From NCBI GenBank assembly GCA_964454445.1, contig CAYVTD010000022.1, positions 1-51,742 on the forward strand: a stretch of DNA of 51,742 bases. The letters run 5' to 3'. The notes below the pieces were generated by a model, which saw only the letters and a list, made by a program, of their open reading frames with translations, was not told the DNA's origin and did not search any database. Position numbers and translations under genes: made by a program. Positions within the stretch are counted from its first letter, which is position 1, and each line of letters begins with the position of its first letter. The stretch comes from CAYVTD01 sp964454445 (GTDB lineage Bacteria; Bacteroidota; Ignavibacteria; Kapaibacteriales; UBA2268). Of this stretch, positions 8,448-17,841 are shown one piece after another.

Positions 8448-11315
8448 TTATATAAATCCTTTTACATCATCAATTTCTACATTCTTTCTTTTTGTCATTG
8501 TATTTACAAATGCCTCTACAAATTTTATTGCTTCAATTATAATAATGATCGAGAAAGAAACGCTCAAAGCAATGAGCCATTCTTCTGTGTTGAGAGGAGT
8601 AGTCCTTAAAAGATTGTTCATAAATGGCAAAGCAACAGCAGATACTTGCAAAGCCATAGCCAAAAGCATGACAGCGAGCAATATCGGATTTTGTTGTGGG
8701 CTTACCCTGTCGAGGTTTTCTTTACCTGGATAAGGCAGTCTAAAAAACAAAGACCTATCGAGAGACCGAGAGTTCTGCACATTCCATATCTGAAAAAAGG
8801 CTAGTGTTGTGAAAGCAAGAGTTCGTATTTTCGCTAATCCATAATCGTTGGCAGTCGAACCGAAAAGATCGATGTTATAGACCTCTGCAAAAAAGAAATA
8901 TACCCCAATGGTACCAAGCATCATTATCGAGCCGGCAATAATAATCCTTTTGATGATCTTGTTAGTTATCAGAGGCACGTTCTTTTTACGTGGTGGAAAT
9001 GCCATAACGTTGCCATGTTCTTTTTCAAAAGCTAGTGGGAATGTCGATGTGCCATCAGTAACCAAGTTAATCCAGAGTAACTGAGCAGGCAATATTGGCA
9101 GGGGAAAACCAAATAAAACAGATACGGCAATGGTAAGCACGCCGCCAACGCTTGTAGCAAGGATATAAAGCAAAATATGTCTCAAATTGTGCAATACAAC
9201 TCTGCCGCGGCGAACTGCTTGGACAATTGTAGCAAAATTATCGTCCATTAGAACGATATGGGAAGAATCTTTTGCCACTTCAGTGCCGCTACCCATTGAA
9301 ACTCCAATATCGGCTTGCTTTAAGGCAGGCGAGTCGTTGACCCCATCACCAGTCATAGCCACGACATTGGCCCGGGCTTGTAGATTCTTTACTATTCTAA
9401 ACTTATGCTGAGGAGCCACGCGAGCATAAACATCAATCTCATCGACATGGTTGAAAAACTCGACATCGCTCATTTCGTCGAGTTCTGCTCCAGTAATGAC
9501 AATAGGCTCAACTTTCTTTTGGAAATTACGTTTATCGAGATTTCCCCTTTCAGTAAGAGCAACGGAAAGTTCACCAATTTTTACTTCTTTTGCAATTTGC
9601 TTGGCGGTCTGTGCATGGTCGCCTGTAATCATAACAACTCTGACGCCTGCACTATGACATTCTTCCACAGCTTGAATAGCTTCTGCCCTTACTGCATCTT
9701 GTATACCGGCAAATCCAACGAAGCTGAGCTCTTTCAAATCATCGAGCGATAAGGGGCATTTTTCAAGCTCTGTATTATCTAAGGCGCTAAGATGCTCGCA
9801 TTTCTTCGATTTTGCAAGAGCAAGCACTCGCAAGCTAAGTTTAGAAAAACCTGCTGATACTTCTTTAAGATGTTCGAGGTTTATGGGATACTCATTACCA
9901 TCACTACCAAGGTAAGAAACACATCTTTCCAAAATCCTTTCAGGAGCTCCCTTTATAAAGACATAGATGCCATTGGCATGCTTTACCTTCACAGCCATAA
10001 GCTGGTTTTCCGATTCAAAAGGTATGTCCACATAAACTCTGCAATCAGTACATTTAAAATCGAGTTTTTCGGCGGCTATCATCAAAGCACCTTCGGTGGG
10101 GTCACCTATTATTTCCCATTCTTGACCATTCAGGGCTATAGCCGACTCGGTGCAAGTCATTGCAATCATCGAAAATAACTTTGTAGCATGGTTCTCGTTG
10201 AATTTCACAATCTTACCGGAATCAGCACTAGTAACTTCACCTTCATTTGAATAACCGCTACCGCTGACTTTATATAATTCATCGCCTAGAAACAGTCTTG
10301 ATACAGTCATTTGGTTTTTCGTCAGAGTGCCTGTTTTATCGGTACAAATAATGTTAGTGCTGCCAAGGGTTTCCACAGCAGCAAGCTTTTTCACAACGGC
10401 ATTGTGTTTTGCCATAAGTGAGATACCGATAGTAAGCGTTATTGTTACTGCGACGGGCAACCCTTCGGGAATTGCTGAGACAGCAAGACCAACAGATGTA
10501 AGAAGCATACTGAGCCAAGGAATGCCGCGAATGGAACCTATGGCAAAGATAGCTATAACCGCGCCCATAATGGAATAAGTCAAGATTTTGCTAAGCTGGA
10601 TTATTTGGGTCTGAAGCGGTGATACGGTTTCTTCTACTTCGGCAACTATGGTTGAAATTTGCCCGAATTCTGTATCTTTCCCAACAGCGGCGACTACAGC
10701 AGTTCCTCTGCCTTTTTGGATCACCGTTCCGGAATAAACCATAGTAACACGGTTGCCTAAAGGTGCATTTTTAGAAATTCTCGCTTCTGCGTTTTTGGTA
10801 ATTGGAAAAGATTCACCTGTAAGCATAGATTCATCGACCAGAAGATTCTGTGACTCGATTAAACGGGCATCGGCAGGTACTCGCATTCCACTTTCCAACA
10901 ATATTATATCTCCGCATACTACTTCATTTGCCGGTATTGTAAGCTTTTTCCCGTTCCTGATGACCCTTGAATTTGGTGATGCCATTTTTTTCAACGATTT
11001 TAAGGCGTCCGATGCTTTCTGTTCCTGAATGAAGCCAATTATGGTGTTCAACACTACCACAACGCCGATTACAATCGTATCTTTCAAGTCAGCGATAAGG
11101 GCGTTCAATATGGCAGCAACCACGAGAATATAAATAAAAGGATTGTTGAATTGCTCAAATAACAGTATCCATAAGGATTTAGGCTTTTTTGATGCCAATT
11201 CGTTTCTTCCGTATAATTGCCTGTTCTTTTCGACTTGTTCGTCAGTAAGCCCTAGTTCTGGCGCAACACTATATCGTTTGATTGCTTCGTCTGTGGTAAC
11301 AGCATGTAGTGGCAT
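8448..11315 (-). CDS. P2-type cation-transporting ATPase, probably Ca2+
   Basis: A 955-residue P-type ATPase. It has an N-terminal cation-ATPase domain (ELGLTDEQVEKNRQLYGRNEL), the actuator TGES motif, TM4 with IPEGLP (Glu at about residue 284), the phosphorylation motif DKTGTLT (Asp at about 326), the hinge TGDGVND and about ten membrane segments. TM6 has NLVTDG (Asn 750, Asp 754). Together with the TM4 Glu this matches calcium site II of SERCA. In TM5 the positions of the SERCA site I Asn and Glu appear as Ser 722 and Gly 725. A one-ion pump of the PMR1/PMCA type is therefore likelier than a two-ion SERCA type. Ca2+ is preferred, but Mn2+ or Na+ cannot be excluded. A tandem-repeat array ends two bases upstream of the start codon. 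Confidence 0.9.
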   Translation of the reverse strand: MPLHAVTTDEAIKRYSVAPELGLTDEQVEKNRQLYGRNELASKKPKSLWILLFEQFNNPFIYILVVAAILNALIADLKDTIVIGVVVVLNTIIGFIQEQKASDALKSLKKMASPNSRVIRNGKKLTIPANEVVCGDIILLESGMRVPADARLIESQNLLVDESMLTGESFPITKNAEARISKNAPLGNRVTMVYSGTVIQKGRGTAVVAAVGKDTEFGQISTIVAEVEETVSPLQTQIIQLSKILTYSIMGAVIAIFAIGSIRGIPWLSMLLTSVGLAVSAIPEGLPVAVTITLTIGISLMAKHNAVVKKLAAVETLGSTNIICTDKTGTLTKNQMTVSRLFLGDELYKVSGSGYSNEGEVTSADSGKIVKFNENHATKLFSMIAMTCTESAIALNGQEWEIIGDPTEGALMIAAEKLDFKCTDCRVYVDIPFESENQLMAVKVKHANGIYVFIKGAPERILERCVSYLGSDGNEYPINLEHLKEVSAGFSKLSLRVLALAKSKKCEHLSALDNTELEKCPLSLDDLKELSFVGFAGIQDAVRAEAIQAVEECHSAGVRVVMITGDHAQTAKQIAKEVKIGELSVALTERGNLDKRNFQKKVEPIVITGAELDEMSDVEFFNHVDEIDVYARVAPQHKFRIVKNLQARANVVAMTGDGVNDSPALKQADIGVSMGSGTEVAKDSSHIVLMDDNFATIVQAVRRGRVVLHNLRHILLYILATSVGGVLTIAVSVLFGFPLPILPAQLLWINLVTDGTSTFPLAFEKEHGNVMAFPPRKKNVPLITNKIIKRIIIAGSIMMLGTIGVYFFFAEVYNIDLFGSTANDYGLAKIRTLAFTTLAFFQIWNVQNSRSLDRSLFFRLPYPGKENLDRVSPQQNPILLAVMLLAMALQVSAVALPFMNNLLRTTPLNTEEWLIALSVSFSIIIIIEAIKFVEAFVNTMTKRKNVEIDDVKGFI

Positions 11316-11317
11316 AT

Positions 11318-11531
11318 TCTCTCTTTTATATCTGTCTTTTATATCTGTCTTTTATATCTGTCTTTTATATCTGTCTNNNNNNNNNNNNNNNNNNNNNNNN
11401 NNNNNNNNNNNNNNNNNNNNNNNNNNNNNNNNNNNNNNNNNNNNNNNNNNNNNNNNNNNNNNNNNNNNNNNNNNNNTCTTTTATATCTGTCTTTTATATC
11501 TGTCTTTTATATCTGTCTTTTATATCTGTCT
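11318..11531. repeat. 13-bp tandem array upstream of the cation ATPase, broken by an assembly gap
   Basis: The unit TCTGTCTTTTATA recurs perfectly at 11331, 11344 and 11357 and continues into a run of N at 11377. On the far side the same unit resumes at 11477 and runs to 11531. The first copy, at 11318-11330, is degenerate (CTCTCTTTTATA). Read on the minus strand, the transcribed direction for the ATPase, the unit is TATAAAAGACAGA, and the last copy becomes AAAAGAGAGAAT immediately before the ATG. The array therefore supplies the translation-initiation region. Copy number is unknown because the gap is a placeholder. Confidence 0.9.
11377..11476. other. Assembly gap of 100 N
   Basis: Exactly 100 N, a conventional placeholder length, inside the 13-bp array. 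The real sequence is probably more repeat copies of unknown number. Confidence 0.95.
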
Positions 11532-11683
11532 GCTTAAAAATTTCCAAATTAATGAAAAATAATCATCATACTTTAAAATTTTTGTTAAAAAAAACTTAAT
11601 TGTATCAATATGTTTTGTAGAATAAAACTAAAATAACTAATTTAAAAAAAACAAAAAAGAAATACTTTTTTAGATTGCTCAGA

Positions 11684-14600
11684 ATGAAAAAATTAAGAAT
11701 TACCAGAATAGCCAAAATTAGCATAATTAGTTTATTTTTACTGTTTTTTACAGCAGTTGTATTCTCTAAAAACAAGCTCCCCAAGCCCATCTTAAGAAAG
11801 GAATCTTTTTTAAAACAAAGATCATATCCCCAAGTTGAGATACCACGCGAAGTCAGGTTGTCTGCTATAAAAAATGTAGAAAGCTCAATGCAACCTGATA
11901 AGTATAGCAATGCAATTCTTGAAGATGCTCCTCTTTGGAAGTGCATTGGTCCTTGGGATATAGCTGGCAGGGTCAGATCTTTAGCTATCAACCCAAAAAA
12001 CGATAATATTATTTACATTGCTGCTGCAAGCGGTGGAATATGGAAATCAACAAACAAAGGGGTCAGTTGGTCTGCCTTATTTGATTATGAAGCTACTACA
12101 TCGTTTGGTGCTATTGCTATTGACCCGAACGATACTGAAATCCTTTATGCAGGCTCGGGCGAAAACGCTTTGGGGGCAGGTGTGGTATATATGGGGGCGG
12201 GAATGTATAAAACAACAAATGGCGGCAAAAAATGGAATTATATTGGCTTAGGCAAAATAGGAGCTTTTTCTAAAGTTTATGTTAATCCACTGAATTCATC
12301 TCTTGTCGTTGCTGCTGCTGTTGAAATGGAAAGCGGTTTTTATATTTCCACTGATGGCGGACTAAGCTGGAATAGAAAATTTTTTGAACCTGTCACTGAT
12401 ATTTCTTTCAACCCTAATAATCCCAATGAGTATTTTATCGGGGTTTCAGGAAGAGGGATATATTACACAAGCGACAGGGGTGAAACTTGGGAAAAACGAA
12501 GTAATGGACTTCACGATGGTATTGGTAGGGTCTCTGTACAGATGTGCGCTTCCAGCCCTGATGTATTATATTCACTTATGGAAATATCAGAAATCGGCAG
12601 GATTTATAAATCAACTAACCGTGGGAAAACTTGGAATGCTTGCTTTGAAGGTAGTGATGCGTTTTTTTACAGTCAGGGGTTTTATAATAATTTTATTATG
12701 GTCAATCCAGAAAATCCAAAAATTGCTATCGCCGGCGGTATAGATATTTATCTAACTACTGACGGCGGAGCAACTTGGAGCAATAGATCGAAGTCATATA
12801 CGGGCGGCACTATGCACATGGATCAACACTGTGGTGCATATAATCCATTCAATCTTAATGAAGTTTTCGTTGGAAATGACGGAGGTGTTTATTTTAGCAG
12901 TGATGGTGGCTCCAACTGGGTCTCGAGGAATACAGGACTTGCGATAACCCAGTTTTATGCTCTTGCAATTGACGAAAGCAAAGCATACCGTTCTTTCGGA
13001 GGCACTCAAGACAATGGAACTGTGGGTAATCCATATACAAACGAATGGGATATTCTTATCAAAGGTGATGGATTTCGCACTATTGTTGACCCAGACGATC
13101 CAAAAATCATTTTTGGGGAATATTACAACGGAGGCTTGTGGAAATACAATGTTGAAACAAAAAGTAGAACTAGCATAACGACAGGTATTGCTGCTAATGA
13201 TGATGGTTCCTGGAATTCACCTTTTCTAAAATCGCCTGCAAGCAATAATGTATATTATCACGCAAGGTCATCTGTCTATAAATCAACAAATAAAGGAAAT
13301 TCCTGGTCGAGAATATCCCCGAAATTATTTGCTCCAATATCTGCTCTCGAAATTTCAAAAAAAGATAATACAAAGATTTGGGCTGGAAACGAAATAGGCG
13401 AGTTTTACTATTCTAGCGATGGCGAGAACTGGCAAGATATAAGCGGTTCAGGCATCCCGAACAGGTTTATAACTGATATTGAATCGTCAAGTCAAAATTC
13501 CTTGAAAATTTATTTGTCAATTTCTGGTTATGGCACTTCACATGTTTTCAAATCAACAAATAATGGCGAAACTTTTTCAGATATAGCTGCCAATCTACCG
13601 GATATTCCGGTTAATGCCCTTGCTGTTCATCCGGAAAATGACGAAATAGTGTTTGCAGCAACAGATATTGGCATCTTTTATACGCCAGATGGGGGCAGTC
13701 AATGGTTAAAATTTGGCAAGGGTTTGCCAAATGTACCTGTTACCGATTTGGTTTTTCACACAAATAGAACACTTATGCCCTCGATAATGCTGCGATGTGC
13801 TACCCACGGCAGATCAATTTGGGAGGCTGAGGTGCCAGACAACATTGTTCCTGAACCACAGATTTTAAGCCCTGCCGGAGGTGAGTTTTTTACAAAAGGA
13901 AACGTTTATAGAGTATCTTATTATGGCTTTTCACTGCCTGTATCTGTACGTCTTACGACTGATAATGGCTTGAATTGGAAAACTATCTCTGAAAGCAACA
14001 ACAGCACTGTTTTCGATTGGAAAGTTGATGAGTTACCAACAGATTTTGGCAGAATCGAAGTAAGTTCACTTAGCAACCCGCAGCAAACACTAATATCCCA
14101 ACATTTCAGCATACTGCCAAGAAAAAATGGAGCTATAATAAAAGATGGAGGCGTCCCTTTCAATACTTATGGAATAGTTTACAACGGGGCTGGGTCGCTT
14201 TGGGCTGTAACCAACGACAAAGGAATGGTATATAAGATAGATGCAGATAACTATAAGATTTTCAGTAAGTTCACTATTTTAAATAATATTATTTTAACAG
14301 ATATTGCTTATGATCCTCAAAAGGGAAAACTATATTTCGCTAATCCTCATACTTATCAAATTGGTGGCAGTATCCAGGTAACAGATACATTAGGCAATAA
14401 AGAAAAGAATTTTCAATCGCCTGCAGATTATCCTTCAGGGCTTACTTTTTTAGATGGAAAAATGATTTCTTCAGACAGAGACGGCTCCCAAAAATTAGCA
14501 ATTATTAATCCTGAGAATGGTAATGTAGAAACATCAATAGTCAACCCTTTTCGCGAAACTTATGGACCGAGATGTCTTTGCTCCGATAATAAATTCGTCT

Positions 14601-15115
14601 ATCAAGTTTCAACAAGATATGCCGAAACAACTTTACAGGAAGCGTTATTGATAAAAATGGATAAAAACGATTTATCTTTAGCTCTCGATAGCGTTTATCT
14701 TGCTTGGGAAGATGGAGTTATTAGTGCTCGCGGTTGCGAATACGATCCCCGTGACGGGAGTTTCTGGATAACAGATTTAAATGGCAACATTTACAAGATT
14801 GCTGCTTTTAACGAACCGCTTATCGTCGATGAGGAAAAAATAATACAGAATATAAAAATAAATATTTTTCCAAACCCTGCAAAAGATAAAATAAAAGTTA
14901 GCATAAGTAGTAATAAGCGATATAACGATGTTAAATTTAAAGTATATAATGGCTTAGGCGAGCTGGTCGACATATATTTTGCAGATAATTATGTTCTTGG
15001 TACTGATTTGACAGAAATAGACTTAAGTAAGCAGGCCGAAGGAGCATATTTTTTAAAAGTAATATTGGGAAATGGCTCGGAAATAGTTTTTAAGCCATTT
15101 CTTGTTATAAGATAA
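11684..15115 (+). CDS. T9SS-exported Asp-box (sortilin/VPS10-like) beta-propeller protein
   Basis: A 1143-residue exported protein. I prefer the ATG at 11684 to the in-frame TTG at 11675 because it gives a classical signal peptide (basic MKKLRITR, then a hydrophobic stretch ending near VVFSK). The body carries about eleven Asp-box motifs of the S/T-x-D/N-x-G-x-x-W type (STNKGVSW, TTNGGKKW, STDGGLSW, TSDRGETW, STNRGKTW, TTDGGATW, SSDGGSNW and others). This is the pattern of VPS10/BNR beta-propellers. An Ig-like segment near PEPQILSPAGGEFF and a second propeller-like stretch follow. The C-terminus (INIFPNPAKDKIKVS onward) is a type A T9SS sorting domain, so the mature protein is expected on the cell surface or secreted. 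Asp boxes are structural, so no enzymatic activity can be assigned. Confidence 0.88.
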   Translation: MKKLRITRIAKISIISLFLLFFTAVVFSKNKLPKPILRKESFLKQRSYPQVEIPREVRLSAIKNVESSMQPDKYSNAILEDAPLWKCIGPWDIAGRVRSLAINPKNDNIIYIAAASGGIWKSTNKGVSWSALFDYEATTSFGAIAIDPNDTEILYAGSGENALGAGVVYMGAGMYKTTNGGKKWNYIGLGKIGAFSKVYVNPLNSSLVVAAAVEMESGFYISTDGGLSWNRKFFEPVTDISFNPNNPNEYFIGVSGRGIYYTSDRGETWEKRSNGLHDGIGRVSVQMCASSPDVLYSLMEISEIGRIYKSTNRGKTWNACFEGSDAFFYSQGFYNNFIMVNPENPKIAIAGGIDIYLTTDGGATWSNRSKSYTGGTMHMDQHCGAYNPFNLNEVFVGNDGGVYFSSDGGSNWVSRNTGLAITQFYALAIDESKAYRSFGGTQDNGTVGNPYTNEWDILIKGDGFRTIVDPDDPKIIFGEYYNGGLWKYNVETKSRTSITTGIAANDDGSWNSPFLKSPASNNVYYHARSSVYKSTNKGNSWSRISPKLFAPISALEISKKDNTKIWAGNEIGEFYYSSDGENWQDISGSGIPNRFITDIESSSQNSLKIYLSISGYGTSHVFKSTNNGETFSDIAANLPDIPVNALAVHPENDEIVFAATDIGIFYTPDGGSQWLKFGKGLPNVPVTDLVFHTNRTLMPSIMLRCATHGRSIWEAEVPDNIVPEPQILSPAGGEFFTKGNVYRVSYYGFSLPVSVRLTTDNGLNWKTISESNNSTVFDWKVDELPTDFGRIEVSSLSNPQQTLISQHFSILPRKNGAIIKDGGVPFNTYGIVYNGAGSLWAVTNDKGMVYKIDADNYKIFSKFTILNNIILTDIAYDPQKGKLYFANPHTYQIGGSIQVTDTLGNKEKNFQSPADYPSGLTFLDGKMISSDRDGSQKLAIINPENGNVETSIVNPFRETYGPRCLCSDNKFVYQVSTRYAETTLQEALLIKMDKNDLSLALDSVYLAWEDGVISARGCEYDPRDGSFWITDLNGNIYKIAAFNEPLIVDEEKIIQNIKINIFPNPAKDKIKVSISSNKRYNDVKFKVYNGLGELVDIYFADNYVLGTDLTEIDLSKQAEGAYFLKVILGNGSEIVFKPFLVIR

Positions 15116-15223
15116 AGATTATTTGGAATAATTTAAGATTGTTTTTTACAAGGTAAATAAGATTGTTTTTTTTCCGAAAAAAATTAATTAAATTTGCTTT
15201 TTGACGATATAGGATAATAGGAA

Positions 15224-16027
15224 TTGCTAATAAGAAAGCATGACGGCGAGGAGGACTACGGAAATTCGGACAGGTATTTGATTACTTATGCCGATTTGAT
15301 TACTTTGTTGCTCGGTTTGTTTGTTATACTTTATGCTTCTTCACAAGTAGATATAGACAAGTTTACAGAGTTCTCGAAGGCATTAGGAGAGTATTTTAGG
15401 CCCAAGGAGCAAGTTCTCGAAGGTGGAGATGGTGTTTTAAAAGCACGCAAGGGCATACCCGAACCGATATTGCCGACTGCTTCTGAGGTTTCTATATCCG
15501 ACGTGGAAAGACTGGCAAATGAACTCTTAAAACCGTTCATCAGCAATCAATCTGTAACAATCAGAAGGACGAAATCAGTAGTAATATTGCAATTATCTGA
15601 AAAACTACTTTTTGAATCAGGCAGGGCAGAGTTGCAAAGTGGGAGCACAGCAGCCTTAGATTCTTTAGCCAGGCTATTAGCAGGGCTGCCGATGCAAATT
15701 GCAGTAGATGGGCATACAGATTCTTCGCCGATTAGTTCTTTCCGGTATGTAACAAATTGGCATCTTTCAGCTGCTCGAGCACTTAGTGTTGCATATTTTT
15801 TAATGCGTCATGGAGTAAGCGAAGAAAATGTTGTTGTCCGCGGCTTTGGCTCTCAACGTCCAATTGCCGACAATACAACCAGCGAAGGGCGAACGGAAAA
15901 CCGGCGGGTAGAAATACACATTTCTGCTTTGCCTGTCGATGCTCTCTCATCCGAAGGGTATTATGATGAAGCTGAAGAAAAATTGCAAGAGCAAAACCAG
16001 TCAGCTAAACAAGCTGAACAGAAATAG
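15224..16027 (+). CDS. motB: Flagellar motor stator protein MotB
   Basis: A 267-residue protein. The start is a TTG at 15224: an in-frame TAG lies two codons upstream, no ATG is available nearby, and AGGAT at 15211-15215 is eight bases ahead. The N-terminus has the plug/TM segment RYLITYADLITLLLGLFVIL, whose Asp at residue 24 corresponds to the proton-carrying Asp of MotB. The C-terminal half is an OmpA-like peptidoglycan-binding domain with GHTDSSP, the NWHLSAARA helix and TENRRVEI. It anchors the stator to the wall. It heads a motility cluster with fliW and csrA. The usual partner motA is not adjacent or elsewhere in the window. Confidence 0.93.
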   Translation: MLIRKHDGEEDYGNSDRYLITYADLITLLLGLFVILYASSQVDIDKFTEFSKALGEYFRPKEQVLEGGDGVLKARKGIPEPILPTASEVSISDVERLANELLKPFISNQSVTIRRTKSVVILQLSEKLLFESGRAELQSGSTAALDSLARLLAGLPMQIAVDGHTDSSPISSFRYVTNWHLSAARALSVAYFLMRHGVSEENVVVRGFGSQRPIADNTTSEGRTENRRVEIHISALPVDALSSEGYYDEAEEKLQEQNQSAKQAEQK

Positions 16028-16057
16028 AAGTTTTTTTTAATCTATTATAGATTTTAT

Positions 16058-16492
16058 ATGAATAATATCGAGAATGGCAAAATTCGACGAATAAAAACAC
16101 TGCAATTTGGGGAACTCGAGATCAGCCCTGAGCATATTTTTTATTTCGACAATGGAATGCTTGGTTTTGAAGAGTTAAAAGAATATGTGCTGATAAGTGA
16201 GGAAGAAACAGTGCCTTTTAAATGGCTGATTTCGCTCGAACAACCTGACATTGGATTTCCAATGCTTAGCCCTTGGCATGTTGATTTAACTTATGACCCG
16301 GGAAAGCATATCAATCTCGAAGAGGAAGTTCTTCTTGTTGTTATTACTCTCGAAAACGAAAAAGGTATGATGTCTGCCAACATGAAGGCGCCTGTCGTTT
16401 TAAATGTTAAGAATCAGAAAGGAAGGCAAGAAATTCTACCTACTGATAAGTATTCTGTTAACCACCTAATTACTGGTGATGCTGCTATTTAA
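16058..16492 (+). CDS. fliW: Flagellar assembly factor FliW
   Basis: A 144-residue FliW. It shows the family's FGELEISPEHIFYFDNG region, GMLGFEELKEYVLI, the FKWLISLEQPDIGFPML core and the C-terminal MSANMKAPVVLNVKNQKGRQ. FliW binds CsrA non-competitively and binds flagellin, forming a partner switch that links flagellin level to flagellin translation (established in Bacillus and Campylobacter). Its position 30 bases after motB and 65 bases before csrA supports the same switch here. Length is typical. Confidence 0.93.
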   Translation: MNNIENGKIRRIKTLQFGELEISPEHIFYFDNGMLGFEELKEYVLISEEETVPFKWLISLEQPDIGFPMLSPWHVDLTYDPGKHINLEEEVLLVVITLENEKGMMSANMKAPVVLNVKNQKGRQEILPTDKYSVNHLITGDAAI

Positions 16493-16557
16493 AGAATTTT
16501 GTATGTATAGATATACAATGTAAAAGGATTTACCCACGATAACAAGGAAGATAATAT

Positions 16558-16857
16558 ATGCTAGTACTATCAAGGAAAATTGGCGAAGTTATTACGATTG
16601 GAACTTCTGTAAAAATCACAGTTCTTAGCTTTGATCGCGGGATTGTCAGATTGGGGATTGAAGCACCTAAAACCATTCCTGTCCATCGCAAAGAAGTTTA
16701 TGATAAAATCATCGAATTAAATCAAATTGCAGCTCGAACCGAACTAAACAACTTAAAACAAATGATGTTACGCTCCAAAGTCATTCTCTTCGACGAAGAC
16801 AACAGCACCATACAAGCACCCGAACTCTTTTTCCCAACAACAAAAAATCAAGATTAA
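16558..16857 (+). CDS. csrA: Translational regulator CsrA, with C-terminal extension
   Basis: A 99-residue protein. Residues 1-55 are canonical CsrA: MLVLSRKIGEVITIG, KITVLS, VRLGIEAPKTIPVHRKEVY, with the conserved RNA-contacting Arg near residue 44. Most CsrA proteins are about 60-75 residues. Here about 35 further residues, including a helix NLKQMMLRSKVILF, extend beyond the usual C-terminus, which in FliW-bearing species carries the FliW-binding surface. The leader contains two GGA motifs, one in the Shine-Dalgarno AAGGAAG. CsrA would bind such sites, so autoregulation is possible but unproven. Confidence 0.94.
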   Translation: MLVLSRKIGEVITIGTSVKITVLSFDRGIVRLGIEAPKTIPVHRKEVYDKIIELNQIAARTELNNLKQMMLRSKVILFDEDNSTIQAPELFFPTTKNQD

Positions 16858-16886
16858 TTATTTAAAAATTTCAAAAAAAAAACAGT

Positions 16887-17498
16887 ATGCCCAACAGTGT
16901 ATTAATAGTAGATGATGATATTTGGATGCAGAGAATCCTATCGAAGACGCTCCAAAGTTATGGTTTCCAAGATACTTTCCTTGCCTCTGACGGCTTCGAA
17001 GGTATTGCCCTTGCTATCGAAGAAAAGCCAATTCTAATAATCCTCGACATTTTAATGCCCGAACTTTCCGGGCATCTAACACTGAAAATTCTCAAATCCA
17101 TCAAAGCTACCAAGAACATACCTGTTGTCATGGTTTCTGCACTTTCAGATACTGAAAATCTCGGCCTCGCCGTTAAATATGGTACAGTCGGATTTATTTC
17201 CAAACCATTTACACGTGCTACAGTCTATGAAAAACTCGTTTCCATTTTTGGGAAGGAGCGGCTTGAAAGAATCGCCAAAGGTGATGTTATTGAATTAAAA
17301 CCTGATCTCACTCACGATGTTTACAATGATATTATCTCACCGGATCTTACTTATGAAAGTATATCTTTTGATTCCGACACCGAATTAGCTCCTAAAAAAA
17401 GCACCTTTGACCAAGAAAAAATCTTGAAACACTATCAGGATGATGAGAAAAGAAGCATCGACTCCATAAAAAAACTTCTGCTAAAATCTAAAAAATAG
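16887..17498 (+). CDS. CheY-like response regulator with C-terminal tail
   Basis: A 203-residue protein. Residues 1-120 are a receiver domain with the acidic pair at residues 9-11 (IVDDD), phospho-acceptor Asp 54 (IILDILMPE), Ser 84 (VMVSALSD) and Lys 106 (FISKPF), so all signature residues are present. The remaining 80 residues have no recognisable output domain and are charged and probably helical. It is 29 bases downstream of csrA and likely in the motility operon. The cognate kinase is not evident; the histidine kinase at 23858-25579 is a distant candidate only. Confidence 0.87.
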   Translation: MPNSVLIVDDDIWMQRILSKTLQSYGFQDTFLASDGFEGIALAIEEKPILIILDILMPELSGHLTLKILKSIKATKNIPVVMVSALSDTENLGLAVKYGTVGFISKPFTRATVYEKLVSIFGKERLERIAKGDVIELKPDLTHDVYNDIISPDLTYESISFDSDTELAPKKSTFDQEKILKHYQDDEKRSIDSIKKLLLKSKK

Positions 17499-17594
17499 TT
17501 TAGAAAGCAAGTAAACCTTAGAAATGAGAGATTATTTCACAACAAAATCTGTTCTTATTGAGTTTATTCAATGAAAGTCAATTGATTTTTTGAT

Positions 17595-17647
17595 TAAATC
17601 CTAAATATTCATTAGAAACATGAATTCTTATGAAAAATCTGGATTAA
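17595..17647. repeat. Imperfect inverted repeat, mobile-element end remnant (copy A)
   Basis: The left arm at 17595-17619 (core CCTAAATATTCATTAGAAAC) and the right arm at 17624-17647 (core TTCTTATGAAAAATCTGGATT) are imperfect reverse complements with only a few bases between. The same two cores recur at 19685-19711 and 19962-19987, on the other side of the restriction genes, and one arm recurs at 49391. The rest of the intergenic stretch 17499-17876 is AT-rich and holds only the promoter and leader described separately. Confidence 0.5.
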
Positions 17648-17686
17648 TTCTACTGATTGTCTTAAAAAGTTAATATTTAAGGAGTG

Positions 17687-17718
17687 TTTGCATTTTCAGT
17701 TTTGTTTATTTATCTTTG
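17687..17718 (+). promoter_or_regulatory. Bacteroidota-type promoter for the restriction gene
   Basis: TTTG at 17687-17690, 20 bases, then TATCTTTG at 17711-17718, matching TTTG/N19-21/TAnnTTTG. A transcript from near 17725 would have a leader of about 150 bases before the endonuclease ATG at 17877. Confidence 0.6.
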
Positions 17719-17841
17719 CAAATTGATATTCTATATTATTGTTTTACGAAATTTCTCCTTTCAAGATAGATGATCATAACTTCTTCCGCTGCAAAGCTCA
17801 AAGAGAAAATATTTGTTTAGTGATAATTGTAATATTGCAGT

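Noticed and set aside
11309..11599. Open frames crossing the N run on the plus strand
   Set aside because: They consist of the 13-bp repeat and N-derived X residues and have no coding signature. The unit length is not a multiple of three.
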